DNA from: Candidatus Poseidoniaceae archaeon
Lineage (GTDB): Archaea > Thermoplasmatota > Poseidoniia > Poseidoniales > Poseidoniaceae
NCBI GenBank assembly: GCA_016777125.1
Contig: JADHSC010000014.1
Span: 1 to 44,263, forward strand
Reading direction: 5' to 3'
Length of the DNA stretch: 44,263 nucleotides
The notes under the pieces: generated by a model
Told to the model about the DNA's origin: nothing
What the model saw: the letters and a program-made list of their open reading frames with translations, nothing else
Databases searched by the model: none
Made by a program: the position numbers and the translations under genes
Shown here: piece by piece, positions 36,339-44,263 of the stretch
Position numbering within the stretch: the first letter of the stretch is position 1
Layout of the letters: each line of letters starts with the position of its first letter

Positions 36339-37019
36339 ATGGAGTGGCCAACTTCGGTGACAACCAGTGCGTTGTTTGCGGATTTCCCCGAAACCGTGTT
36401 CAACCTTTCAGGACAACCTGCATGGGAACTTTTGAACCCAGAAAACTCATTGGGACTCAAACAAACCCTCACCAAACATCTTGAACAATTAGGATCAAAG
36501 CATCCTGATGACGTAGCCTTCGTCACCATCGATGAGGCGAAAGGATTAGTCCATGTCGAAGATGGAGCAATCATTGAACCGCACGTACATCTCATAGGTC
36601 CTTGTTTGATTCAATCGACAGCAACTGTACGAGCTCATGCATATGTTCGAGAGAATACCTGGATGATGCAAGGAAGTCTTCTTGGACATTCAAGTGAATC
36701 GAAGCATTCTCTGTTTCTCCCAGGTGCTAAAGCCCCTCATTTCAACTATGTTGGCGACTCAGTACTCGGTTCAAATGTCAATCTTGGTGCTGGTGTTAAA
36801 CTCTCTAATCTGCGTAATGATGGAGGAACAGTTGCCATTTGGATCGATGATGAACGTCGTTCAACAGGGATTCGAAAATTCGGAGCGATCATCGGTGATG
36901 GGACTCAACTTGGCTGCAACACTGTAACTAATCCCGGTACAGTTCTTGGCCAACACTGCATGGCTCATCCAAATACTACCGTATCAGGTCTTCATGCTCC
37001 GTCAAGCGTATTGCGTTGA
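36339..37019 (+). CDS. GlmU C-terminal-like left-handed beta-helix acyltransferase
   Basis: 226 residues. The first 75 residues are a helical/mixed cap. From about 78 a hexapeptide left-handed beta-helix begins (VEDGAIIEPHVHLIGPCLIQSTATVRAHAYV). It is followed by the GlmU-type loop GAKAPHFNYVGDSVLGSNVNLGAG, with further coils to the end. This matches the glucosamine-1-phosphate acetyltransferase half of GlmU or the archaeal sugar-phosphate acetyltransferases. The uridylyltransferase half is absent. GlmM follows 9 bp downstream, so the pair likely makes GlcNAc-1-phosphate for UDP-GlcNAc. The nucleotidyltransferase would have to be encoded elsewhere. Other acyl acceptors cannot be excluded. Confidence 0.78.
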   Translation: MEWPTSVTTSALFADFPETVFNLSGQPAWELLNPENSLGLKQTLTKHLEQLGSKHPDDVAFVTIDEAKGLVHVEDGAIIEPHVHLIGPCLIQSTATVRAHAYVRENTWMMQGSLLGHSSESKHSLFLPGAKAPHFNYVGDSVLGSNVNLGAGVKLSNLRNDGGTVAIWIDDERRSTGIRKFGAIIGDGTQLGCNTVTNPGTVLGQHCMAHPNTTVSGLHAPSSVLR

Positions 37020-37028
37020 GGTGATAAG

Positions 37029-38621
37029 ATGGAGAATCTCTTCGGAACCGATGGTATTCGTGGCCGAGTTGTTCTCGATGAATGCGATGATGAGGAAGCG
37101 TTGCAGCGGATTGTCGAAGAACGTGAACTAACGCCACAACTTATGCAACTACTGGGTGAAGCACTTGGTCGTACATTACCTGAAGATGGACAAGGAGATA
37201 CCATCGTTATTGGATGGGACGAACGCCCAGATAATCACACACTGGCTTCATGGCTTACACTGGGTTTTCATGCATCAAATTGTACGGTCATTCATATCGG
37301 TCTTGCTTCAACGCCAATGTTGCATTATGCCGTATTGGAAACAGGTGCAAGATTAGGATGCATGATTACTGCGAGCCATAATCCTGTTGAAGATTCAGGA
37401 ATCAAGGTATTTGATGCGCTTGGTCGTAAGTCAATGCCAGAGTATGAACGACTTGTTACAACGTCCGCTTATTCTCTTTCCCAAGAAGATCGTGAAATCG
37501 ATATGACGGATCGAGAAGCATGGATGAAATCAACCTCACATCACTCGATTGACCATCCGCAATGGCTTGAGAAAAGACTTGAGTTAGAAGAAAAGGCATT
37601 CAATACTTCGCTGACCTTCCCAAATTCATTCCTTCTTGATTCTTCCAAAGGCCATGCTTCAACATGGCTTGCTGCATGGCTTAACCAGCAGGGGCTCGAT
37701 GTCAAAGAGGTCAGTCAAGAAGCGGTTGCAATGAATGCAGGTTGCGGAGCAGGAGAACTTTCACCGGGTCAAACATGGACCTGGAATGAAGCAAAAACAA
37801 GCGAGCATTTGCTCGTCCGTTCCGTTACTCCACAAGCGGTAGGTGCTATCGTTGGAGCAGCTCTTGACGGTGATGGAGATCGTTGTCTTCTGCTTCAAGA
37901 AACGCAAGATGGCATTCGCGTTTTCGATGGCGATGATATTGCTGATGCCATTCTTTCATCCTTAGATGCAGACTGGATTGTTGCTGCAAGTATTGAGTCA
38001 AATCTCACTCTTCTTACTTCGGTTCGACAACAAGAATCAATGGTTGGTATCGAAACTGCAGTTGGAGACAGATGGCTTTCCCATGCTCTATCTCAACACC
38101 ATTCACTCACAGGAGATGACTACCCGATTATGTTGGGAATCGAAGATTCAGGTCATCTGGTCTTACCCTCGCCTCATCCAAATGGTTCGGCATGGAGTTT
38201 GGTTGGCGATGGTGCAATGACGTTGATTATGGCGTTACTGGCCATGCAAGAATCCTCTTCGAGTTCAATGGAAAAAGGATGGAAGCGTCGCGTCAGTGCA
38301 AAGAATCCAAATCGATGGATGTGGGATGGTAAAAACCAACATGCGGATTCCGTTGAAACGATGGCTCTCACCCATTTTGCACTTGCTGGAGAGGTGACGA
38401 ACTGGCAACGCATGGGATTGGAAGGAGAACCGAATTTGATGCTTATTCGATGTCAGTTGAATGGTTCCGATGTGAGTCTTGGAATTCGGAATAGTGGTAC
38501 TCAAGCCAAAACCAGTGTATCTCTCCGCTTTGCACAAGCAGACCCTGGTTTCGATGCGATGCTTTTGTTGCGTTCAATTCAGAATTTCCTCTTGCGAACA
38601 TTCAATCCAGTTGCTCATTGA
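37029..38621 (+). CDS. glmM: Phosphoglucosamine mutase (GlmM-like)
   Basis: 530 residues, about 80 more than usual. It interconverts glucosamine 6-phosphate and glucosamine 1-phosphate. The four alpha-D-phosphohexomutase sites are all visible: phosphoserine loop TASHNP at 114-119, metal loop DGDGDR at 280-285, sugar-specificity EDSGH at 372-376, and phosphate-binding RNSGT at 487-491. It opens with the GlmM-typical FGTDGIRGR at 5-13. The extra length lies mainly in insertions around 15-60 and 140-190. aggtgat precedes the ATG and overlaps the GlmU-like stop region. The stop overlaps that of the convergent membrane protein by 7 bp. It could also act on phosphomannose or phosphoglucose. Confidence 0.88.
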   Translation: MENLFGTDGIRGRVVLDECDDEEALQRIVEERELTPQLMQLLGEALGRTLPEDGQGDTIVIGWDERPDNHTLASWLTLGFHASNCTVIHIGLASTPMLHYAVLETGARLGCMITASHNPVEDSGIKVFDALGRKSMPEYERLVTTSAYSLSQEDREIDMTDREAWMKSTSHHSIDHPQWLEKRLELEEKAFNTSLTFPNSFLLDSSKGHASTWLAAWLNQQGLDVKEVSQEAVAMNAGCGAGELSPGQTWTWNEAKTSEHLLVRSVTPQAVGAIVGAALDGDGDRCLLLQETQDGIRVFDGDDIADAILSSLDADWIVAASIESNLTLLTSVRQQESMVGIETAVGDRWLSHALSQHHSLTGDDYPIMLGIEDSGHLVLPSPHPNGSAWSLVGDGAMTLIMALLAMQESSSSSMEKGWKRRVSAKNPNRWMWDGKNQHADSVETMALTHFALAGEVTNWQRMGLEGEPNLMLIRCQLNGSDVSLGIRNSGTQAKTSVSLRFAQADPGFDAMLLLRSIQNFLLRTFNPVAH

Positions 38622-41600
38622 CGAGCGAGTAATTCGTCTCTTGATTGAGTCAAGTAGGTAATCACTGCAAGCAGTGCAGCTGTTACCAGTAAGAGTACAA
38701 ATCCAGAGATTGGTGTCATACCTTGGTAGATGAGAACGCCTGCAATAATCCATGCCACGATCAAGTTGAGGAATCCAACGATTCTCCATCCGCGTCGTAA
38801 TGTGAGGACACCAATGACCCATGATGTAACCGACATAGCCAGCAGTTCGAGCACGAATATGAGGAGATCAGGAGCAATGACTCCACTGATGATGAACAAG
38901 ACCTGTGAAGCCCACAGGACTGCAGAAATCCACAATCCTCGGTTCGTTGCCGTTGCAAGTGCTGCTGCGATAAGGTTCAGAGCACCAAAGACAAGTGATG
39001 AAACCCAGATGTCAAGAATTGCAACATCGAATTCAACTTCAATCCACCAAAGTAAACTGTTCAGAGCAAACGGTAAGACCATCATTCCAAGCATGAGAAC
39101 TGCAGGTTGTTTCCAAACCCATCCCTTGTTGAACATCAATCCAAGGGCGATAAGCCCAGCTGGTCCGAATGAGAGTATCAGAACTGAGAATCCGAATGAG
39201 ACGCGGCCAAGAGCGCCTCGATGGTCTTGAAGGCCTCGAACACGACGTTGACGCTCAACCCAATCCCAAAGTAAGGCTGCAGTGATGAGAACGATCTCGA
39301 TACTGAATACAGGAATCGTCCACGAGAGCGCCTCGAATTCAAACGGATTGGTTAACATTGGAAGTGGGAGTTCTCCACCTGCGAGGATTCCAAACACACG
39401 GTCGATGACAAGGAGTCCAACGACCATATCCAATACGTTTGGAATACGTACACCGAGATCGCTGCGATTAAGGAGACTAAAGCCTCCAAGGAGAATCAGA
39501 CTGGCCATTAAGACGAGTAAATCAAATTGCTCTTCGAGGAAAACTGTTCCTTGACTGGCTCGTCCAGCGATATGGACCAAGACAAGCCCGGCCATGGCCA
39601 CAGCAATCGGGATTTCAACTCCGAGAATGTCGACCAATCGCAACTTTAGTGATTCAGCACGGACACGTGCTAAACTGATGAAGAGAATTGAAATGCTTGC
39701 ACAGAGAATGATTGCTGTTGTTTGGTCACCGCCAAGGAAAGCGAACATAACTGAAGCGAGAATGGAAACGCCAAGGAAGGAGAGAACGATGGTTGGTCGG
39801 TGTTGAATGTCCCCAACCTCAAGATCATCAGGTTGGGAAATGCTGGAGCGTTTTGATCGCTTCTTTTGCTTTTCAGCCAACTCGATAAGTTTCGGATCGA
39901 TGAGCGTCACACCAGTTTCTTTGGAAGACTGATTGAGATATGCCTGTGTGTGTTGTTTGGATTGTAATTTCTGTAATCGTTCTTCCTTTCGAGCAACTGA
40001 GCGCATACCAGAGCGCCATTCACCTTGAATTGCGAGATAGGCTCCAGCGCCAACGAAACTGAGAATTGCAAAGGTTGTGATCAGATTCGTTTCCAATGCA
40101 ATACCTGTATACAACATGGTCGAAATCATTGCTACAGTCGCTAATGTTGGTGGAAGTAATTTGTCCATCAACAAGACTCGGCGTAAGAAGTGGTAGAGTG
40201 TCCCAAGAGAGAGTATTGCCATGAGGGTTGCATCTTCAACACCCGTTGGGAACCAATCCGAATTGGTTAACTCCAACGCATCCGCTTCCCGTAAAGCAGG
40301 CATTGCAAGTAAACCGCTCATGATGAGAAGTTGTAACGTAACGATGCTGTTTGATTGGTTCTTTTTCGCCTCATCATTATCTTCGAACAGTTTGTCTGAA
40401 TGAACCAGGAGGAGAGAACATCCTGCAACAAGACTTGCTGCGTAGAGCGAAGTATGGCCGAACTTCCATCCAAAGAAAAGGGCGAAAACGCTCCAAGCAA
40501 CGAGCATGGTACGCGGTTGTCCGCGATGCTGCTCAAGAGCAACGAGGGTTCCATGGAAGATGAGAATGGATCCCATCACAGCGATTAATCCCCAAGCAGG
40601 GAGTCCATCCACACGAGCAATACCCCACACGGCAACGAGCGAGACGATGAACGAAAGGTTCCACAATTGGAGCAATCCAGAATCACGTGCTCGAGCGCTG
40701 AGTTCACTCAATCCAGCAAGTCGTCCGGCGAGGTTTAGCGTTGCTTCGCCTTGACTGAGGTTTACATACAGTTGTTGCAGAATGAGAATAAGCATCCACG
40801 CGGCTACATGTTGTTCATTCAAAACGACAGGAATGAAATCATTTGAGAACATTCGAGATTCGATATCGGTTGCAAACATCAACAACCATATCCAAGGAGC
40901 GAGAACAGCAACGCCAGAGATTGAAGGAGACTTTCGCTGGACGGCAAGCCATGCAAGGCCAATCCAAACAGATCCTTGTGCAACCAATAAGCGCCATCCT
41001 TCGACTTCACCAGGTATGAGTAGCGTCAACAAGATGACGATGACGATTCCACCCATCCAGAGAACATGGTCAGATACGGCTTGCTGATTGCTCAGTAAGG
41101 CGATAGATGTGAACAGAGCAGTAAGGATTGCATAGAGGCTGTATCCATTCAAGTCAGTAACTGGTATCGAAAATACATCAGTGCTCATTAGGATGACGAG
41201 AGCCAATAAGAACGGCGCCGGGATGAGGATAAACGGGGCTAATCGCTTCCAGTCGACACCACGTACAGTAAGGTATGATGCGCCAAATGCACTGAGTAGG
41301 AGCAGTAATTGGGCTAATGCATAGCCCGTTTCAGTCCTATTAGCAGCGATGGCAAGAAGCGCACCGATCATTCCCAAACCGACAGATATGGCCCAGAGTC
41401 CAGGTTTTCCCAGCCCCAAGGCTTTGGCAGCCTCTGAGAACCAGTTGTCCGCTTTGTGGAATTGTGTTGCGATGACCGCATTGGTTGCAGTTACTGCAAA
41501 CATGAGCATGAAGAGGAGAAGTTCATCATCAAACGAGACGATTTCTATCCCTGCGATTTTCCATCCTTGGGAAAAGGAGTGGAGTCCAATCCAGAGATAT

Positions 41601-42418
41601 GAAACTGCGATTCCAAGACTTGCTAGATTTCCTGACTTTCTGAAGACAGCTAAGCCGTGCATAGAAAGCGTACCCAACAAGATCATGGTCGCAACACCAA
41701 TTTCGTCATAGAGCGCTCCAGTAGCACTTCCTAGAGCCAGCAAGACCAATGTTGCCTGAGCAGCAATCGCATCGTCATTATGACGTTGAGCAACGTATAC
41801 ATTGAATCCAATCAACGAAAGAAGGGAGACTCCAAGAGTTTCATCAGCACCTAACGGTGAGGCATCAAACCAACCCCAGTGATGTGCATCGAGTGCAAAA
41901 CCATAGAGGATTTTCATGGAGATAATGACCCATGTTACGCCGAGGAGGTGCATTCTTGGTATCGGAATCCATTTCTCTCCAGCCCAGAGTCCAGATAAAC
42001 CCATCAGAATGAGAAGTGGACCTCCAAGCATTGGTGGTAATGCAGTTCCAACAACCCAACCAAGAACAGACCAAACTAAGACCATGCCAACGAGTAATCC
42101 GAATCCAATACGTCGTTCACCGTGTACGGCGATATCTGTGACTGAATCTTCGGCTGCAGGTGCATCGACGGTTCCGTCTCTCTTCTCCATTCCTAGTTCA
42201 TTTCGCTGAGTGTTTGGTGCGGAAAAGAAATCAGCGATTTCACCTATTGCTTCATCTGTTTCAACAGATACGACCGTTTCTTCCTTTTCTTCTTCCACTT
42301 CTGGTTTAGGGTCTGCGATGAGAAACCGATCTAAATCGACGCCCATTCCACGGTCGAAATTCTTCTTCCGAAGGACTTCATCTTCCACGGGGTCGTGGTC
42401 AGAAGTTTCTTCCTCCAT
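38615..42418 (-). CDS. Giant polytopic membrane protein of unknown function, 1267 aa
   Basis: An acidic cytoplasmic N-terminus of about 100 residues precedes roughly 30 hydrophobic helices in two blocks (about 105-815 and 895-1260). They are separated by a charged, probably cytoplasmic linker near 820-890 (RKEERLQKLQSKQHTQ ... KQKKRSKRSS). Few charged residues lie within the helices, and I see no transporter, glycosyltransferase or protease signature. The plan resembles DUF2339-like many-helix membrane proteins, but that is only a likeness. A strong ribosome-binding site (ggaggagagg) sits before the ATG. It is divergent from pckA by 114 bp, and its stop overlaps that of glmM by 7 bp. The function is unknown. 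Confidence 0.8.
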   Translation of the reverse strand: MEEETSDHDPVEDEVLRKKNFDRGMGVDLDRFLIADPKPEVEEEKEETVVSVETDEAIGEIADFFSAPNTQRNELGMEKRDGTVDAPAAEDSVTDIAVHGERRIGFGLLVGMVLVWSVLGWVVGTALPPMLGGPLLILMGLSGLWAGEKWIPIPRMHLLGVTWVIISMKILYGFALDAHHWGWFDASPLGADETLGVSLLSLIGFNVYVAQRHNDDAIAAQATLVLLALGSATGALYDEIGVATMILLGTLSMHGLAVFRKSGNLASLGIAVSYLWIGLHSFSQGWKIAGIEIVSFDDELLLFMLMFAVTATNAVIATQFHKADNWFSEAAKALGLGKPGLWAISVGLGMIGALLAIAANRTETGYALAQLLLLLSAFGASYLTVRGVDWKRLAPFILIPAPFLLALVILMSTDVFSIPVTDLNGYSLYAILTALFTSIALLSNQQAVSDHVLWMGGIVIVILLTLLIPGEVEGWRLLVAQGSVWIGLAWLAVQRKSPSISGVAVLAPWIWLLMFATDIESRMFSNDFIPVVLNEQHVAAWMLILILQQLYVNLSQGEATLNLAGRLAGLSELSARARDSGLLQLWNLSFIVSLVAVWGIARVDGLPAWGLIAVMGSILIFHGTLVALEQHRGQPRTMLVAWSVFALFFGWKFGHTSLYAASLVAGCSLLLVHSDKLFEDNDEAKKNQSNSIVTLQLLIMSGLLAMPALREADALELTNSDWFPTGVEDATLMAILSLGTLYHFLRRVLLMDKLLPPTLATVAMISTMLYTGIALETNLITTFAILSFVGAGAYLAIQGEWRSGMRSVARKEERLQKLQSKQHTQAYLNQSSKETGVTLIDPKLIELAEKQKKRSKRSSISQPDDLEVGDIQHRPTIVLSFLGVSILASVMFAFLGGDQTTAIILCASISILFISLARVRAESLKLRLVDILGVEIPIAVAMAGLVLVHIAGRASQGTVFLEEQFDLLVLMASLILLGGFSLLNRSDLGVRIPNVLDMVVGLLVIDRVFGILAGGELPLPMLTNPFEFEALSWTIPVFSIEIVLITAALLWDWVERQRRVRGLQDHRGALGRVSFGFSVLILSFGPAGLIALGLMFNKGWVWKQPAVLMLGMMVLPFALNSLLWWIEVEFDVAILDIWVSSLVFGALNLIAAALATATNRGLWISAVLWASQVLFIISGVIAPDLLIFVLELLAMSVTSWVIGVLTLRRGWRIVGFLNLIVAWIIAGVLIYQGMTPISGFVLLLVTAALLAVITYLTQSRDELLARQ

Positions 42419-42532
42419 GATATCCTCTCCTCCAAAGTCCTGTTTGAAACCTCCCCCTTGAAGGTCAATTCTTCTCTAATTTTCGTATGGCCGAATAGAA
42501 AGGGACAAAGACAGACCGCGGTAGGAACTTGT

Positions 42533-44125
42533 ATGGCGGAGACCTCCACCCCGACATCGACCCCCCTGACAACGCACGGAATTCGCCCTAAAGGCGAGGT
42601 CCATTGGAACCTTGATACCGACGTACTGCTCGACATTTCTATCGCCCGCAACGAAGGAGTTCTCAGTGCGCATGGTGCTCTTGTAACCGAGACTGGCGAG
42701 CGAACTGGGCGCTCTCCGAATGACAAATTCATTGTCGATGAAGAATCGACTTCAAATGACGTAAATTGGGGTGATGTCAACATCTCCACAGACCTTGCAA
42801 CATTCGAGAGATTGCGTGCTCAAGTTATCGACTATCTTTCAGAGCAAGAACACCTCTTCGTACAAGACCTCGCTTGTGGTGCTGAACCTTCTGAAGCACT
42901 TCCAATCCGTGTGATTACACACAATGCTTGGCACAGTACATTCGCTCGAAACATGTTCGTTCGACCATCTGTTGAAGAGCTTGCATCTCACACGCCCGAT
43001 TTCACTGTCTTCCACGCACCTCATTTTGAGGCAGATGATGCATCTCTAAACTCACAATGCTTTGTTATCGTCAATTATGCAGCAGGTGAAGTCATCATCG
43101 GCGGAACTCGATACGCTGGAGAAATTAAGAAATCGATTTTCTCGATTATGAATCTCATTCTTCCGAAGAAGGGAATCCTTCCAATGCATTGCTCTGCAAA
43201 CACAACTGGTGAGAATACAGCGATCTTCTTCGGCCTTTCCGGTACTGGAAAGACAACACTGTCAGCAGATCCAAAGCGTGCTCTTATCGGTGATGATGAG
43301 CATGGCTGGGGCGCAAATGGTGTCTTCAATTTCGAAGGTGGATGCTATGCTAAACTCATTGATCTCTCAGAAGAAGATGAGCCAGCAATCTTTGCAACAA
43401 CTCGACGACGAGGAACAGTTCTGGAGAACATCGTTCTCGATGCAGATGGTGTTCCTGACTTTACTGATGTGAGCAAAACACAGAACACACGCGGTTCTTA
43501 TCCAATCGAATTCATCGATAACAGAACTCCAGATTCTCGTGGAGGACATCCACAGAATGTTATCTTCTTGACATGTGATGCGTTTGGTGTTCTTCCGCCA
43601 ATCTCTCGTCTTACTCCAGAACAAGCAGCCTACCACTTCATTTCAGGATATACAGCAAAGGTTGCTGGAACTGAAATTGGCGTAAAGGAACCTCAAGCGA
43701 CCTTCTCGGCTTGCTTCGGTGAACCATTCATGCCAATGCATCCTGGTGTTTATGCCGATCTCCTTTCAGAGAAAATGGAACAAAACGGTTCAACAGCATG
43801 GCTCATCAATACTGGATGGAACGGCGGTCCATACGGTGTTGGAAATCGAATGAAAATCAAGTACACTCGTGCAATGCTTAATGCTGCACTTGATGGCGAT
43901 CTGGACAGTGTTGAATACATTACAGATGGCCGATTTGGATTCGAAGTACCAACTTCTTGCCCAGACGTTCCTTCTGATGTTCTTCAACCTAGAACAACAT
44001 GGGAAGACAAGGATGCTTACGATGCAACAGCAGACAAGTTGGCTGAAATGTTCAACACAAACTTTGAACGATATGCAGCAGGTGTTTCTGATTCAGTTAA
44101 CAAAGCCGCTCCTCAAACAGTTTGA
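42533..44125 (+). CDS. pckA: Phosphoenolpyruvate carboxykinase (ATP)
   Basis: 530 residues, the normal length of the ATP-dependent enzyme that converts oxaloacetate and ATP to PEP, CO2 and ADP for gluconeogenesis. Visible motifs: GRSPNDKF at 59-66, the kinase-1a P-loop GLSGTGKTT at about 234-242, LIGDDEHGW near 251-259, and SGYTAKVAGTE near 370. The frame is open back to 42395, but that part is not homologous and lies in the divergent promoter region, so the ATG at 42533 is chosen. The ATP type, rather than the GTP type of many archaea, suggests a bacterial-like origin. Confidence 0.95.
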   Translation: MAETSTPTSTPLTTHGIRPKGEVHWNLDTDVLLDISIARNEGVLSAHGALVTETGERTGRSPNDKFIVDEESTSNDVNWGDVNISTDLATFERLRAQVIDYLSEQEHLFVQDLACGAEPSEALPIRVITHNAWHSTFARNMFVRPSVEELASHTPDFTVFHAPHFEADDASLNSQCFVIVNYAAGEVIIGGTRYAGEIKKSIFSIMNLILPKKGILPMHCSANTTGENTAIFFGLSGTGKTTLSADPKRALIGDDEHGWGANGVFNFEGGCYAKLIDLSEEDEPAIFATTRRRGTVLENIVLDADGVPDFTDVSKTQNTRGSYPIEFIDNRTPDSRGGHPQNVIFLTCDAFGVLPPISRLTPEQAAYHFISGYTAKVAGTEIGVKEPQATFSACFGEPFMPMHPGVYADLLSEKMEQNGSTAWLINTGWNGGPYGVGNRMKIKYTRAMLNAALDGDLDSVEYITDGRFGFEVPTSCPDVPSDVLQPRTTWEDKDAYDATADKLAEMFNTNFERYAAGVSDSVNKAAPQTV

Positions 44126-44164
44126 GTGCGGAATCTTCAAAGTGAACATGGTTGAAGCGTAAAC

Positions 44165-44263
44165 ATGCAACCAGATGGTTCAATGCCCTCAAATCAACCC
44201 CCTGCAGCGGTTCCGATTCAAGTGAATCCTGTTCAGCAACCAATACAAGCTCAGCCTGTACAA
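44165..44263 (+). CDS. Start of a Pro/Gln-rich protein, cut by the window edge
   Basis: An ATG at 44165, 39 bp after the pckA stop, opens 33 codons with no stop up to the end of the window. The translation (MQPDGSMPSNQPPAAVPIQV...) is rich in Pro and Gln and looks like a disordered N-terminus, perhaps ahead of a membrane or zinc domain beyond the edge. Nothing more can be said. Confidence 0.45.
   Translation, partial: MQPDGSMPSNQPPAAVPIQVNPVQQPIQAQPVQ

Noticed and set aside
42395-42532. N-terminal extension of PEP carboxykinase
   Set aside because: Not homologous to the family and overlaps the divergent gene's start and promoter; the ATG at 42533 gives the standard length.
1-44263. tRNA, rRNA, insertion sequence, prophage or attachment site
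   Set aside because: Intergenic gaps are nearly all below 150 bp and none folds into a cloverleaf by eye; no transposase, integrase or terminal repeats were found.

Overview
The window looks like a piece of a planktonic archaeal genome of the Thermoplasmatota, most likely a Marine Group II euryarchaeote (Candidatus Poseidoniales). This assignment is inference. The basis is the large subunit of the euryarchaeal DNA polymerase D, an archaeal primase large subunit, archaeal uS13/uS4/uS11/Rpo3, a DUF373 protein, MptE and pantoate kinase, mixed with bacterial-looking genes (bacterial-type LeuRS, GlmM, ATP-type PEP carboxykinase) and very long secreted proteins rich in thrombospondin type-3-like calcium repeats. 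The DNA is moderately AT-rich and densely coded. No rRNA, tRNA, CRISPR array, insertion sequence or prophage was seen.

Layout: 0.3-2.8 kb, a polysaccharide flippase facing a family-4-like glycosyltransferase. 2.8-4.8 kb, ribulose-phosphate 3-epimerase with two unrecognised genes. 4.9-9.2 kb, a CBS-domain protein, DUF373 and primase large subunit (one minus-strand unit), then MptE and a small membrane protein. 9.25-11.3 kb, an unknown membrane protein and a DMT transporter. 11.4-15.5 kb, PolD large subunit. 15.6-17.4 kb, pyrE and a THUMP-like methyltransferase. 17.5-21.1 kb, the uS13-uS4-uS11-Rpo3 operon ending in pantoate kinase. 21.1-22.1 kb, a predicted nuclease resembling eukaryotic CDIN1 (C15orf41). 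22.2-25.0 kb, a secreted calcium-repeat protein. 25.0-27.8 kb, bacterial-type LeuRS. 27.8-35.6 kb, the most interesting block: a membrane-anchored tandem winged-helix regulator, a secreted seven-bladed WD40-like propeller on a calcium-repeat stalk, and a divergent STAND-type ATPase regulator. 35.6-38.6 kb, thioredoxin, a small winged-helix-like protein, a GlmU-like acyltransferase and GlmM. 38.6-42.4 kb, a 1267-residue polytopic membrane protein. 42.5-44.1 kb, PEP carboxykinase, followed by a Pro/Gln-rich gene that runs off the window.

Several themes link the genes. Replication (PriL, PolD) and transcription/translation (Rpo3, ribosomal proteins, LeuRS) lie among envelope genes (flippase, glycosyltransferase, the UDP-GlcNAc precursor pair GlmU-like/GlmM, giant surface proteins). 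Convergent genes are packed extremely tightly: six of seven convergent pairs overlap or are separated by at most 2 bp. Several promoters appear to give leaderless or near-leaderless mRNAs.
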